Notes: generated by a model not told the origin, from the letters alone. A stretch of DNA of 45,673 bases from Aestuariivirga sp. (GCF_020252405.1 NZ_JADCDA010000031.1:1-45673), one strand, 5' to 3'. Positions 1 to 8,633 are shown, counted from the first letter of the stretch. A program made the numbers and translations.

Positions 1-149
1 GGCGCGGCTTGTCTTTCCGCCACCTGTCAAACGCGCCTTCGTGTTCAGTTGGTCACTCTGGCGGCGCGTTCACCAAGCCCATGCCGCCGAGGCCCACTAC
101 CGCGCAAGACTCACCACGCAGACGCAACTGTAGTATTAGAACAGGTTTC

Positions 150-247
150 GTTCAGGCGGAATCGCCTTGTCGGAACATTCGCCAGATCAGACTCTGGAGC
201 ATGATTTTATCGCAAAAAATACTACGTTTGCGGATCATGCTTCAGGC
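150..247 (+). repeat. Dispersed intergenic repeat family A, copy 1 (RIME-like)
   Basis: This diverged copy has two parts. The left hairpin carries the arms AGGCG and CGCCT near 155-170. The right hairpin opens with GAGCATGAT at about 198 and closes with TTTGCGGATCATGC by 240. The same layout occurs at about 2267-2342, 34057-34160 and 36773-36881. The rest of positions 1-241 holds no gene that I can support. Confidence 0.7.
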
Positions 248-775
248 CCTGGGCGGTTCTTCCGCGGGCGCTGGTTCCCCGCGCAGCGGCCTCAGCGCCT
301 TGTCCTCCGAGCGCATGCGCCAGAACAGCAAGACGACATTGAGGATGCCGAAGGCCAGTGCATACCAGACGAGGCCGAATGCCAGCGGCAGGATGACGAG
401 CTCGGCCGCCACGACGAAGTCATTCGCGTGGCGGATCCAGCTGCGGAAGCCCTGGTCCGGCAGGTCTTCGCCGGGCACCACCATGAGCCGCGTCGTCCAG
501 CTGCTGCCGAGCGCTGCGACGATCCAGCCGCGTGTCGCCTCCAGCACCACATAGGCATAGATCCACGGCTGGCCGATCGGCGGCAGGGCGGTGAGAACGA
601 GGTACCACAGCCCCGCCAGCCAAAGGACCTGCAGCGCCACCACGAAGCCATGGCGGTTCGACCCCACCTCGAAGCCGCCGCGCGCCTCGATCTTCTTCGT
701 GTTGCGGTGCGCGATGACGAACTCGATCGCCCGCTGCAGGGTGACGAGGGCGAGGATCAGGACGTGGAACCACAT
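242..775 (-). CDS. Isoprenylcysteine carboxyl methyltransferase (ICMT) family membrane protein, YpbQ-like
   Basis: This 177-residue protein is rich in membrane segments: about residues 1-20, 47-65, 71-92 and 120-147 are hydrophobic. The N-terminal block RAIEFVIAHRN followed by GGFEVG and a histidine matches the start of the YpbQ-like branch of the ICMT family, small integral-membrane methyltransferases that use S-adenosylmethionine. In other bacteria this branch often sits beside a type III polyketide synthase and methylates its alkylpyrone or phenolic product. No such partner lies upstream here, and the downstream side is cut by the window edge. The substrate is therefore open. The start was taken at the first ATG; no strong Shine-Dalgarno sequence is visible before it. 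Confidence 0.75.
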   Translation of the reverse strand: MWFHVLILALVTLQRAIEFVIAHRNTKKIEARGGFEVGSNRHGFVVALQVLWLAGLWYLVLTALPPIGQPWIYAYVVLEATRGWIVAALGSSWTTRLMVVPGEDLPDQGFRSWIRHANDFVVAAELVILPLAFGLVWYALAFGILNVVLLFWRMRSEDKALRPLRGEPAPAEEPPRA

Positions 776-833
776 GGGCCGAGTTTAGGAGGATTCCGGG
801 TGGCAATGAAAGGGGTGGCGGACGCCTTCTTGA

Positions 834-914
834 CTCATCATGCCCGGCCCCGTCCCAAGCGTCCTTTTGCGGGGGCAAGAAAAGCATCGCCCGCACGAGC
901 CCGGGCATGATGAG
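834..914. repeat. Perfect 14-bp inverted repeat with 53-bp spacer
   Basis: The arm CTCATCATGCCCGG at 834-847 is exactly complementary to CCGGGCATGATGAG at 901-914. A 15-base form of the right arm (GCCCGGGCATGATGA) recurs at 17577-17591 beside the IS630 remnant. This suggests a third small dispersed repeat family, or termini left by a mobile element. Confidence 0.6.
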
Positions 915-998
915 AGGGAAACATCCTTCAACGCGCCCTGAGAGCCGCGGATCGCGGTGAGGATGGCGATGGCCATGACACGGCGCAGTGCGATGAGC

Positions 999-1066
999 CT
1001 GCTCATCTCTTTGTCTGGTCGCATTTTCGACGGTCAACCGGTGTCCATTTGACCTGAAAATGCCTT
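999..1066 (-). repeat. Dispersed intergenic repeat family B, copy 1 (reverse orientation)
   Basis: Read on the minus strand, this segment begins with AAGGCATTTTCAGGTCAA and continues with GACACCGGTTGACCGTCG, then AAAATGCG and CAGACAAAGAGAT. The same blocks in the same order occur at about 31151-31250, 38613-38714 and 44933-45087. The right half (the ACTGAACCGAAAC hairpin) is missing here. Confidence 0.75.
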
Positions 1067-1175
1067 AAGGCAGATGCGCCCCGGCGATCTTGACGATCAT
1101 GTCGTTGCGGCAGGCGAGGCATTGGGAATGCGGAGCGTTGTTCGCGCGCCGCGGCCTGTGACGGAAATGCGGGGC

Positions 1176-2183
1176 TCAGCCGCCGGTGACGCTCATGTGG
1201 CGGGCCACCGCCGGCTTGTTGTGGCGTCGGTCGATGACGAAGTCATGGCCCTTGGGCTTGCGGCCGATGGCCTCGTCGATGGCGGCATTGAGGAGCGCGT
1301 TGCCCTCCGAGGCGCGCAAGGGCGCGCGCAGGTCGGCGGCGTCCTCCTGGCCCAGGCACATGTAGAGCGTGCCGGTGCAGGTGAGGCGGACCCGATTGCA
1401 GCTCTCGCAGAAATTATGGGTCATCGGCGTGATGAAGCCGAGGCGGCCGCCGGTTTCCTTGACCTTCACATAACGCGCCGGGCCACCGGTCTTATACGGG
1501 ATGTCCTCCAGCGCGAACTGGCCGAGGAGGCCCGCGCGGACCACGGAGAGCGGCAGGTACTGGTCTGTCCGGTCGCCGTCGATGTCGCCCAGCGGCATGG
1601 TTTCGATCAGGGTCAGGTCCATGCCTTGCCCATGCGCCCAGCGCAGCATCTCCGGAATTTCGGTGTCGTTGACGCCCTTCAGCGCCACGGCATTGATCTT
1701 GATCTGGAGGCCCGCCTTCTGCGCGGCCTTGAGGCCCTCCTTCACCCTGGGCAGGTCACCCCAGCGGGTGATCTGGCGGAACTTCGCCTCGTCCAGCGTG
1801 TCGACCGAGACGTTGATGCGGCGCACGCCATGTCCGGCGAGTTCATCCGCGAAGCGGGCGAGCTGCGAGCCGTTGGTGGTGAGGGTGAGCTCCTCCAGCG
1901 CGCCGGTCTTCAGGTGGCGGCCGAGGCTTTCGACCAGCGTCATGATGCCCTTGCGCACCAGCGGCTCGCCGCCGGTGAGCCTGATCTTCCGCACTCCCTT
2001 GTCGATGAAGGCGGTGCAGAGGCGGTCCAGCTCCTCCAGCGAGAGCAGGTCGCGCCTGGGCAGGAAGGTCATGTCCTCCGCCATGCAATAGACACAGCGG
2101 AAATCGCAGCGGTCCGTCACCGACACGCGCAGATAGCTGACGTGGCGTCCGAATGGGTCGACGAGGGCATTCCGGGCGGTCAT
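1176..2183 (-). CDS. moaA: GTP 3',8-cyclase MoaA (molybdenum cofactor biosynthesis)
   Basis: MoaA is a radical SAM enzyme that, with MoaC, turns GTP into cyclic pyranopterin monophosphate, the first step of molybdenum cofactor synthesis. The N-terminal CX3CX2C cluster motif is at residues 26-33 (RCDFRCVYC). The C-terminal CX2CX13C cluster is present ([10 protein letters not shown]...MC). The chain ends in Gly-Gly, as needed for the family's C-terminal tail. The 335-residue length is normal. The reading frame is open further upstream to 2387, but that part is only a translation of repeat family A, so I place the start at the ATG at 2183. The gene stands alone between repeats; other moa genes are not in the window. 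It serves the Mo-hydroxylase encoded at 18.3-22 kb, among others. Confidence 0.93.
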   Translation of the reverse strand: MTARNALVDPFGRHVSYLRVSVTDRCDFRCVYCMAEDMTFLPRRDLLSLEELDRLCTAFIDKGVRKIRLTGGEPLVRKGIMTLVESLGRHLKTGALEELTLTTNGSQLARFADELAGHGVRRINVSVDTLDEAKFRQITRWGDLPRVKEGLKAAQKAGLQIKINAVALKGVNDTEIPEMLRWAHGQGMDLTLIETMPLGDIDGDRTDQYLPLSVVRAGLLGQFALEDIPYKTGGPARYVKVKETGGRLGFITPMTHNFCESCNRVRLTCTGTLYMCLGQEDAADLRAPLRASEGNALLNAAIDEAIGRKPKGHDFVIDRRHNKPAVARHMSVTGG

Positions 2184-2266
2184 GATGCGCGATATTTGGG
2201 CGTATACACCGGGAAGGTCAACCCGCTCCTTGCGCGGCCGCAAGCTGCTTCTGGCCGGGCGGACAA

Positions 2267-2342
2267 GAACATGCGCCAGATCATATGCCTGAGCATGATC
2301 TTGTCGCAAAAGCCGGGTCCAGTTTTGCGGATCATGCTCCGG
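2267..2342 (+). repeat. Dispersed intergenic repeat family A, copy 2
   Basis: The right-hand hairpin is complete: GAGCATGATCTTGTCGCAAAA and TTTTGCGGATCATGCTC are near-complementary arms around a short GC-rich loop. It is preceded by the conserved linker CATGCGCCAGATCA. It fills most of the gap between the SDR gene stop at 2365 and the moaA start at 2183. Confidence 0.85.
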
Positions 2343-2364
2343 GCCACGCGCCATCGTCAGGGGG

Positions 2365-3108
2365 TCAGGCGAGAAGAAAACCCCCATCAGCCACGATCGC
2401 CTGACCCGTCACATAACCCGACAGCTCCTCGTCGCAGAGAACAAGCGCCAACCGCGCGACTTCGGCGTAAGTTCCTTCCCGTCCCGCGGGCACCATCGCA
2501 TTGGCGGCCAGCCGGCGCGCCCTTTGATCGGCCTCGTTCATGGCGCTGCGTCGATCCGCCATGATCGCTTCCAGCATTCCGGGGCAGAGCGCATTCGAGC
2601 GGATGCCGTGTTTCGCGTGGTCAAGAGCAATTGCGCGCGCAAGCTGAATGACCCCGGCCTTGGATACGGCATAGGCGGCCTCACGCGGCGTCGGCTTGAT
2701 GCCCGCTACGGACCCCGTGAAGAGAAGGCATCCTGAGCGCCGCGCGATCATGCCGGGAAGAACAGACCTTGCGAAAAGAAATGCCGATGTGAGATTGACC
2801 CCGATGACTGTGTGCCAGTCCCGCAGGGACGTGCCGGGAACATCCGTTGCCGAAAGGGGATCGATTCCCGCTGTATGGACCATGATGTCGACTTCGCGCC
2901 CGCTTATGGCGCCGGAGAAATCAGGATCGGCGGCATCGCCGCAGAGTGTCTCAATCCCCTCAAGTTCCGATGCAAGCCGTTCGAGCCCCGGCTGGTCGCG
3001 GTCGGCGGCAATGCAGCGCGCTCCAGCCGATGCGAAGCTGCGCAGCGTGGCGGCGCCCAATCCGGACGCGCCACCGACGATGAGCGCGCGTTTGCCACGG
3101 ATGCTCAT
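2365..3108 (-). CDS. SDR family NAD(P)-dependent oxidoreductase (SDR1)
   Basis: This 247-residue protein is a classical short-chain dehydrogenase/reductase. It has the cofactor-binding GGASGLG at residues 12-18, an acidic D36 after the second beta strand that favours NAD(H), a catalytic serine in TGSVAG, the YAVSK catalytic Tyr/Lys pair near residue 145, and the C-terminal VADGGF typical of 3-oxoacyl-reductase-like members. The usual NNAG motif is HTAG here. It is the last gene of the nine-gene operon and overlaps the EthD gene upstream by ATGA, so the two are translationally coupled. Its likely job is oxidation of a secondary alcohol or reduction of a ketone in the pathway. The substrate is unknown. 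Confidence 0.9.
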   Translation of the reverse strand: MSIRGKRALIVGGASGLGAATLRSFASAGARCIAADRDQPGLERLASELEGIETLCGDAADPDFSGAISGREVDIMVHTAGIDPLSATDVPGTSLRDWHTVIGVNLTSAFLFARSVLPGMIARRSGCLLFTGSVAGIKPTPREAAYAVSKAGVIQLARAIALDHAKHGIRSNALCPGMLEAIMADRRSAMNEADQRARRLAANAMVPAGREGTYAEVARLALVLCDEELSGYVTGQAIVADGGFLLA

Positions 3109-3461
3109 GATGTCTGGACCTTTGGCAGCGACTGTTCGAATTCGCGGACGACGATCCGCTGGAAAGCGCTCGTGTGGGCCAGAGTATCGGCGCGCGTGGG
3201 ACGGTCGAGCCTTCCGTACACGGCATTATAGTCGGCTTCGGTTTCGAACCATTGCTCGGCCACCCCGTCCCACTCGGGTTCGGCCGCTGGCCTGCCGGCG
3301 AGCGCGCTGTCATCCTCCACCCGAAGGTCGATCACATATCGCTTCAGAAAAGGCGACTGATCGGCGATTATGTCCGGTGCGTGCCGGTTCAGCCACCATT
3401 CGCCGAATTCCGACAGCGAAAGGTGCGGCGCGCGCTTGAGCAGCCACATCACTTTGATCAT
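3105..3461 (-). CDS. EthD domain-containing protein (copy 1)
   Basis: This 118-residue protein has a ferredoxin-like EthD (dimeric alpha-beta barrel) fold. It contains the conserved blocks WLLKRA...LS...F..WW, NRHAP, EWDG and LAH, shared with a second copy at 10437-10799. The invariant histidine and arginine of NRHAP, the aspartate of EWDG and the histidine of LAH are candidate active-site residues. EthD proteins act as small isomerases, cyclases, dehydratases or helpers in degradation pathways; many have no assigned reaction. A good Shine-Dalgarno GAGGAG lies 8 nt before the ATG. The stop overlaps the next SDR start (ATGA). I infer a tautomerase- or dehydratase-like role on a pathway intermediate, with low certainty. 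Confidence 0.85.
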   Translation of the reverse strand: MIKVMWLLKRAPHLSLSEFGEWWLNRHAPDIIADQSPFLKRYVIDLRVEDDSALAGRPAAEPEWDGVAEQWFETEADYNAVYGRLDRPTRADTLAHTSAFQRIVVREFEQSLPKVQTS

Positions 3462-3473
3462 GAGTCGTACTCC

Positions 3474-4184
3474 TCATATTGTCATGAAGCCGCCATCGAC
3501 GCCGAGCGTCGCGCCCGTGATGAAGGAGGCAAGCGGCGAAGCGAGAAAGACAACCGCGGCGGCGACCTCTTCAGGAAGGGCGCGCCGGCGCATCGGCGTT
3601 TTTTCGACAAGTCTTGCAACATGCTCGTCTCCCTGTGTCAGAGACGTCGCGACCTCTCCGGGCGAGACGGCATTCACACGAATGCCAAAAGGCGCGAGTT
3701 CGGCCGCCAGTGAAGCCGTCAGGGCCTGCAATGCCGCCTTGGACGTCGAGTAGGCCAGCGCCTCCGCGCTGCTGCGCCTGGCGCTGGTGGATGTGATATT
3801 GACGACTGCTCCGTTGTTCAGGACGGAGATCAGTGCGCGGGTGAGCAGAAAAGGCGCTACAGCATGAAGCCCGAGACAGGCGTCCAGTTCGTCCGCGGCG
3901 TCATCCGAAGTCACCGGGACCCTGCGGAAGCGCCCCGCGCAATTGACGAGTGCCGCGACCGGACCTCCTTCCTTCAGGCGATGCGCGGCCTCATCGAGCG
4001 ATCCACGATCGGAAAGGTCACAGTGGATCGTTCCCGGCGAAGGGGTGCGGTCGAGACCAATGACTTCGGCTCCCACCGCTGCGAAGCCATCTGCGATCGC
4101 CCGGCCGATTCCGCCGGAAGAGCCCGTGACGATGACACGGCGGCCTTCGAAGAGGCTCGAAGCAAAACCGGGGAGTGCGTTCAC
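3474..4184 (-). CDS. SDR family oxidoreductase (SDR2)
   Basis: This is a 236-residue short-chain dehydrogenase. It has TGSSGGIG at residues 20-27, NCAG in place of NNAG, the catalytic serine in NITSTSAR, YSTSK and the C-terminal GVDGGF. The start chosen is a GTG whose last two bases form part of the preceding gene's TGA (GTGA overlap), giving a normal N terminus. An upstream ATG at 4223 exists but lies within the flavoprotein reading region and adds nothing family-like. The gene lies between the KstD-like flavoprotein and an EthD gene in the operon, so it probably acts on the same intermediate. The D39-type acidic residue (GLDRT) suggests NAD(H). Confidence 0.9.
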   Translation of the reverse strand: MNALPGFASSLFEGRRVIVTGSSGGIGRAIADGFAAVGAEVIGLDRTPSPGTIHCDLSDRGSLDEAAHRLKEGGPVAALVNCAGRFRRVPVTSDDAADELDACLGLHAVAPFLLTRALISVLNNGAVVNITSTSARRSSAEALAYSTSKAALQALTASLAAELAPFGIRVNAVSPGEVATSLTQGDEHVARLVEKTPMRRRALPEEVAAAVVFLASPLASFITGATLGVDGGFMTI

Positions 4185-5872
4185 GGGTTGGCTCCTGACA
4201 GGGCGTTGCGGGCGGCAATCCATCCGAAGATTGCAGCGGTCCCGATGGTGAGCCCTGCTGCGGGATAGGAGCCTGATGTCAGGGGAGATGCGGCGTTCCC
4301 GGCGGCCCAGAGGCCTGGAACAGCTTGGCCATCCGGCGAGAGGGCACGCGCGTGCCGGTCCACGCGCAGGCCGATGAAGGCCCCGATATCCGCAGGGATC
4401 AGCCGAATGGCATGGAAGGGCGGCGCCGCGAGCGGCCCGAGTGAAGGGTTGGGCCTGTGCCGGGGATCGCCGTTCACCAGATCGTAGCTGTTGCTCCCGC
4501 GCCCGAAGTCGGGGTCGCCCCCCTTGAGCGCGAAGCCGTTGAAGCGGGCGACAGTCTGCTCCAGCTGGCCGGCTGGAACCCCGATCTCCCCCGCCAGATC
4601 GGCCAGTGTGGGTCCTGACCGCAGATACCGCGCGGCGACATAGGGCGCGAGGCGCACGGGAAAGGGACCCACGGGCCCCAGGCCATAGCGGCGGATCGCG
4701 TTATGGTCACACAGCAGCCAGCAGTGAGGTCCGTCAGGGTGGCCGCGCGTGGCGGCGATCATCGCGGGAACAAAGTCGTGGTACATCGTCGCTTCGTTGG
4801 CGAAACGTCTTCCATCGGGTCCCACGCAGATCGCGCCGGGCTTTGCGCGATCGCCGAAGTGTGGCCAGGGGCCGGCCCTTCCGGCCTCGGAAGGCACCAT
4901 TGATCCCGGAGCCCAGAGCACCGGCTGAGAGACATTCGTTTCAATCAGGGCGCCGCTGCCCTCGACCAGTTCCCTAAGTGACACGACGGGACTGCTTGCG
5001 GGGATTGCGAGATGTGGCGTCGATCCAATGAAAGCGCTGCGCGCCGTGGGATGGGCGTTGAGCCCGCCCGAGGCCAGCACGACGCCCTTTGCCGCGAGAA
5101 TTTCGCCATGGGGGCCGGATATTCCTCTGACGCTGCCTTCAACAAGCCTGAGGCGGGCGGCGGGCCAGTCCGTGCGGATGTCAACACCTGCGCGCGCGGC
5201 GGCGGCCGCAAGGCGCGCGACGATTGCGTTTCCGTTTCCCAGACGGGCGCCCCGGGGCCAGCCTGTCAGGCGGTCCCGCGCGTGGCGGGCGAAATGCCTT
5301 GCGACCCGCAGAGCGGCGCGCGTGTTTCGTCCGGCTTCCAGAAAGTCCGCCAGATCACGGCTGGCGATCGACATGCCTCCCCAGATCATCATCGTGTCGA
5401 GGGGCGGCCGGATCCTGGCAAAAAGGTCGCGGCCCAGCGCACGCGCATCGAATGGATCGGGGTTGAGGGCACGGCGGCCCAGTGTTGCCCCCGGCTCGTC
5501 CGGGTAATAGTCGCGGGATGAGCGATTCAGTGTGAAGGTGAGGCCAGAAGCCGCCTCGAGGAAAGCAAGAACCTGCGGGGCCGCCTCGATATAGGCTCGC
5601 GCCCGGTCTGCATCGAAAGCGGCGCCTGCGGTAGCCTCCAGGTAGGCGAGCGCCGAGGAGGCCTCTTCCGCCTCGCCGGGCGCATCGGGGAGCATCCTGG
5701 CGGCTTTGGAATTGGGCGCCCAGATCATGCCTTCCGACAGTGCCGTTGCCCCGCCGATGAGCGCGTCGGCCTCAACAACGATCACGCGCAATCCCCCCGC
5801 CGCGGCCGCGAGCGCGGCCGTCAGGCCCGCCGCGCCCGAACCGATGACCACAAGATCGCATTCCATCTGCAT
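4181..5872 (-). CDS. KstD-like FAD-dependent dehydrogenase (flavoprotein 1)
   Basis: This 563-residue flavoprotein belongs to the fumarate reductase / 3-ketosteroid delta1-dehydrogenase group. The FAD-binding GSGAAG is at residues 11-16, followed by VVEAD and IGGATALSEG. The block DYYPDEPGA at 121-129 and the C-terminal SYPAAG, with Tyr536 and Gly540 four residues apart, match the catalytic tyrosine and Tyr/Gly pair of 3-ketosteroid dehydrogenases. Such enzymes remove two hydrogens next to a ketone to give an enone. The first 214 residues of the longest open frame are a shadow of the ATPase gene, so I start at the ATG at 5872, 8 nt after the ATPase stop. The substrate need not be a steroid: no other steroid genes are present. 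Confidence 0.88.
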   Translation of the reverse strand: MQMECDLVVIGSGAAGLTAALAAAAGGLRVIVVEADALIGGATALSEGMIWAPNSKAARMLPDAPGEAEEASSALAYLEATAGAAFDADRARAYIEAAPQVLAFLEAASGLTFTLNRSSRDYYPDEPGATLGRRALNPDPFDARALGRDLFARIRPPLDTMMIWGGMSIASRDLADFLEAGRNTRAALRVARHFARHARDRLTGWPRGARLGNGNAIVARLAAAAARAGVDIRTDWPAARLRLVEGSVRGISGPHGEILAAKGVVLASGGLNAHPTARSAFIGSTPHLAIPASSPVVSLRELVEGSGALIETNVSQPVLWAPGSMVPSEAGRAGPWPHFGDRAKPGAICVGPDGRRFANEATMYHDFVPAMIAATRGHPDGPHCWLLCDHNAIRRYGLGPVGPFPVRLAPYVAARYLRSGPTLADLAGEIGVPAGQLEQTVARFNGFALKGGDPDFGRGSNSYDLVNGDPRHRPNPSLGPLAAPPFHAIRLIPADIGAFIGLRVDRHARALSPDGQAVPGLWAAGNAASPLTSGSYPAAGLTIGTAAIFGWIAARNALSGANP

Positions 5873-5880
5873 TGCGGAAC

Positions 5881-6615
5881 TCACAGGGCGCGGCGCAGGA
5901 AGCGGCGGGTCTCTTCCTCGCGCGGTTCGGTGAAGATCTGTCCGGGCGGGCCTTTCTCGACGAGCTTGCCGTGCTGGAGGAAGCAAACCTCGCTTGCAAC
6001 CTCGCGCGCGAAGCCCATCTCGTGCGTGGCGAGCACCATCGTCATTCCGGAGCGGGCAAGATCCTTGAGGATGTCCAGCACTTCCCCGACGAGTTCGGGG
6101 TCGAGCGCGGAGGTTACCTCGTCGAGAAGCAGCACTTCCGGATCCATTGCCATCGCGCGAATGATGGCGACGCGCTGCTGCTGGCCGCCTGAAAGCCGGT
6201 CTGGCCGGTAGTTTGCACGATTGGCAAGCCCGATCCTTGCCAGCAGCGTTTCCGCCTTCGCACGGGCCTCGACACGCCCCATGCCCGCAACCTTCATGGG
6301 GGCGATCATGATGTTTTCGATCACGGACAGATGGGGAAAGAGGTTGTAGCTCTGGAACACCATGCCGACGCGCCGCCTCAGGCGATTGACATCGACGCCC
6401 AGTCCCGAAACAGGATCGCCATCGAGCATGATGACGCCGGCGTCGATCGGCTCCAGCGCGTTGATGCAGCGCAAGAGGGTCGATTTGCCCGAACCCGAGG
6501 CGCCGATGAGACACACCACATTGTGCCGGTCAACCTGCATGTCAATGCCTTGCAGCACGCGATGGTTGCCATAGGACTTTTCGAGGCCCGAGATGGAGAG
6601 AAAGCCGTGGCTCAT
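5881..6615 (-). CDS. Amino acid-type ABC transporter ATP-binding protein
   Basis: This 244-residue ATPase belongs to the polar amino acid uptake (GlnQ/HisP) family. It shows Walker A GASGSGKST, the Q-loop FQSYNLFPH, the signature LSGGQQQR, Walker B VLLLDE with TSALDPE, and the H-loop THEMGFAR. It powers the importer formed with the adjacent permease and binding protein. An in-frame ATG at 6630 exists. However, the ATG at 6615 has GGAGG 8 nt upstream, placed inside the end of the permease gene, and one base separates it from the permease stop, so 6615 is preferred. It is followed 8 nt later by flavoprotein 1, which ties transport to catabolism. Confidence 0.94.
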   Translation of the reverse strand: MSHGFLSISGLEKSYGNHRVLQGIDMQVDRHNVVCLIGASGSGKSTLLRCINALEPIDAGVIMLDGDPVSGLGVDVNRLRRRVGMVFQSYNLFPHLSVIENIMIAPMKVAGMGRVEARAKAETLLARIGLANRANYRPDRLSGGQQQRVAIIRAMAMDPEVLLLDEVTSALDPELVGEVLDILKDLARSGMTMVLATHEMGFAREVASEVCFLQHGKLVEKGPPGQIFTEPREEETRRFLRRAL

Positions 6616-6616
6616 C

Positions 6617-7714
6617 TCACGATCCTCCATGACGGCGCTGGCGCTCGATCAGGTAGTCGACGAGCCGCGTCTGCGGAATGGTCACGATGAGGAACAAGAC
6701 GCCGACGAGCGAGACGGGCGACAAGTTGAAGAAGTTCGCGGAGAAGAACCTCGCCTGTCCGAATACATCCATCAGGCCGAGGATGAGCACCAGCGCCGAG
6801 TCCTTTTGCAATGCGATGAAGAAGCCGAGCAGGGGCGGGATCACCTGGCGGATTGCCTGTGGCACGATGATGTGCCGGTAGGTCTTGAAACCGGAAAGTC
6901 CGAGTGAGCGGGCGGCCGCCACCTGACTTGCATGTATGGACTCGATGGCCGCGCGGAAGAGTTCCGAAACATAGGCGCTGAAGGACAGGCTCAGCGCGAT
7001 GATGGCATACCAGATGCCGTCAAGCTGGCTGATCCACGGAAGTTTCGTCAGGGGCAGGCCGAAGCCCACCATGTAAAGAACGATGATCGTCGGTATTGCC
7101 CGGAAGAAATCCACATAGGCGATTGCCAGCAGGCGGATCGGCCGGCCGGCGGAGCCCGGCAGAAGGCGCATGAGCGCAAGAGCCAGGCTGAGAATGAGAA
7201 TGATCACGCTGGCGCCCAGCGTGATGTACAGGTTGATGCGCGCGGCGGACAGCACAAGAAAGGCGCTGCGGCTGAGGTATTCAAAGTTGAGAAATGCCTT
7301 CTGCACCGCAAAGTCGTTCGCCGTGAGGAACACATATCCAGCCACCAGCACGAGCCAGAAGGTGGCGTAGCCCATGCCTGCAAGCGCCGTCTGGCGGCTC
7401 AGCCATGCGGGCACGCGGGCCGCGACGAGTTCTCCCTGGCCCGCCAGGGCGGAGCTTCTCGTCATGTATGCGAGCGCTCTGACCGGAAAGGCCAGCAACG
7501 CCAGCGAAATGGCCGTTCCGGCCCAGGCCACCTGCGTCAATGCCCGATGAAGCTCAGGCCGGTCGGCCGCATATGCCAGCGCCTGGCTGAGGCCGGCCCA
7601 TGTCAGTCCAACCGCGCCGAAGCCGAAAGCCAGGGCCGTCAGCGTGAAAGACCGGCATCGAACAGGTGGAGCGATCCGCGCCGGTCTGCTCGCGGCGAGT
7701 TGTGTGTTCGGCAA
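6617..7714 (-). CDS. Amino acid-type ABC transporter permease, long form
   Basis: This inner-membrane permease is about 365 residues long. The canonical HisM/GlnP domain (roughly the last 220 residues) includes the EAA-type cytoplasmic loop AAARSLGLSGFKTYRHIIVPQAIR that docks on the ATPase. About 140 N-terminal residues add three extra hydrophobic segments. Only one permease gene is present, so it may work as a homodimer. No ATG lies in a suitable place. I chose the TTG at 7714 because GGGGAG lies 6 nt upstream, the same arrangement as at the EthD copy 2 start. A 12-bp stem-loop lies between it and the binding-protein gene and may lower or stabilise expression. Specificity is probably a small charged acid or amino acid analogue. 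Confidence 0.87.
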   Translation of the reverse strand: MPNTQLAASRPARIAPPVRCRSFTLTALAFGFGAVGLTWAGLSQALAYAADRPELHRALTQVAWAGTAISLALLAFPVRALAYMTRSSALAGQGELVAARVPAWLSRQTALAGMGYATFWLVLVAGYVFLTANDFAVQKAFLNFEYLSRSAFLVLSAARINLYITLGASVIILILSLALALMRLLPGSAGRPIRLLAIAYVDFFRAIPTIIVLYMVGFGLPLTKLPWISQLDGIWYAIIALSLSFSAYVSELFRAAIESIHASQVAAARSLGLSGFKTYRHIIVPQAIRQVIPPLLGFFIALQKDSALVLILGLMDVFGQARFFSANFFNLSPVSLVGVLFLIVTIPQTRLVDYLIERQRRHGGS

Positions 7715-7748
7715 GGCAGTCTCCCCAGCACGGTAGCCAAGCAATGAT

Positions 7749-7774
7749 CGGCACTGCCCCGGGGGGCAGTGCCG
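7749..7774 (-). terminator. Strong intercistronic stem-loop after the binding-protein gene
   Basis: The arms CGGCACTGCCCC and GGGGCAGTGCCG are perfectly complementary over 12 bp with a 2-nt centre, just after the binding-protein stop codon. No T-tract follows, so it is more likely an mRNA-stabilising or partial attenuator hairpin than a full terminator. Such hairpins often let a binding protein be made in excess over its permease. Confidence 0.6.
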
Positions 7775-7787
7775 ACCAGTCGGGAGG

Positions 7788-8633
7788 TCACTTCCACGTT
7801 GGTATGGTGTTGGGATCGACGCCCCAGAGAGGCGCATACCAGGTTGCGACCAGTGCATCGAGAGTGCCATCCTTCAGGATGTTGCCGAGTGCGGCGTCGA
7901 GGCCTTCCCTGGCGGCGCTGCCCTTGGGAAGGACACCGCCGACATCGCCGCCGACGTCATATTGCGCGATCACCTTGAGCGCCCCGTCGGATGCGTGTGC
8001 GGCCGGCAGGACGAGGGACAGATCGAAAATGACGGCGTCGATCTGGTTCGCGCGCAGGGCGGTGAACATGTCCGGACCCGATTCGAAGCGGCGGACTTCG
8101 CCCGTGGGCTTCAGAACTTCGGCGACATACTTGTCCTGGACCGATGCGAGGAAAACGCCGATCCGCTTCGAGCCGATAGTCTCCGGCGTTATCGATCCCT
8201 GATCCTCGCTGCGCACCATCACACCCGATGTGGCGCGGAAGTAGGGGATGGTGAAATCCACGTTCTTCTTGCGCTCTTCGGTGATGAAGATGTTGGAGAG
8301 GGCGACGTCGAAACCGTCAAGCTGGCCGGCGATCAGGGCTGGCCATGGCACGTTCTTCACCACGACGGAGGAGAGCCCGGCGCGGTGCGCGATGTTGGCG
8401 GCCACGCAGTATTCGAATCCGCCATCGATGGTCTCGGGCGAATCGCCGCGGAAGCTGTCGGGCGATGGCAGGATGGCGGCGACCGTCAGCGTGCCTTCCG
8501 TCACCGTCGGGATCTTGACCGAGCCCGCGGCGCCCGTCAGGACGCAGTCGCCGAAACCCGCGGCCGAGGCCTGCACGGCGGACATGATCAGCACAGCGGC
8601 TGCCATCCCCGGCCTTAGGATATTTCTTAGCAT
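7788..8633 (-). CDS. ABC transporter periplasmic substrate-binding protein (family 3, amino acid type)
   Basis: This 281-residue protein has a cleavable signal peptide (MLRNILRPGMAAAVLIMSAVQASAA, cleavage near residue 25) and a bacterial extracellular solute-binding protein family 3 fold. Recognisable parts are GGFEYCVAANIAHRAG, the segment VALSNIFITEERKKNVDFTIPYF around residue 115-135, which is the family signature, and IGVFLASVQDKYV. It captures the ligand in the periplasm and delivers it to the permease. Family 3 proteins bind amino acids and related small acids; the ligand here is unknown. The gene follows flavoprotein 2 by 28 nt and precedes the permease by a stem-loop. Confidence 0.92.
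   Translation of the reverse strand: MLRNILRPGMAAAVLIMSAVQASAAGFGDCVLTGAAGSVKIPTVTEGTLTVAAILPSPDSFRGDSPETIDGGFEYCVAANIAHRAGLSSVVVKNVPWPALIAGQLDGFDVALSNIFITEERKKNVDFTIPYFRATSGVMVRSEDQGSITPETIGSKRIGVFLASVQDKYVAEVLKPTGEVRRFESGPDMFTALRANQIDAVIFDLSLVLPAAHASDGALKVIAQYDVGGDVGGVLPKGSAAREGLDAALGNILKDGTLDALVATWYAPLWGVDPNTIPTWK

Larger units (their letters stand above)
776..1175. other. 400-bp intergenic region with two repeat structures and no gene
   Basis: This gap separates the ICMT-family gene from moaA. It contains a 14-bp inverted repeat at 834-914 and a reverse-oriented family B repeat at about 999-1066. I see no credible coding sequence: the reading frames crossing it lack any recognisable protein pattern and run on into flanking genes in the wrong frame. 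Confidence 0.6.

Noticed and set aside
2184-2387. N-terminal extension of MoaA
   Set aside because: The extra residues translate repeat family A; the same peptide (RQDHAQA.DLAHV) appears upstream of mgtA, so it is repeat, not protein.
1074-2564. Plus-strand open frame of 496 codons over moaA
   Set aside because: It runs opposite moaA, which has both Fe-S cluster motifs; the translation has no family signal.
5873-6514. 214-residue N-terminal extension of flavoprotein 1
   Set aside because: It overlaps the ABC ATPase gene in another frame; the FAD-binding motif starts right after the ATG at 5872.
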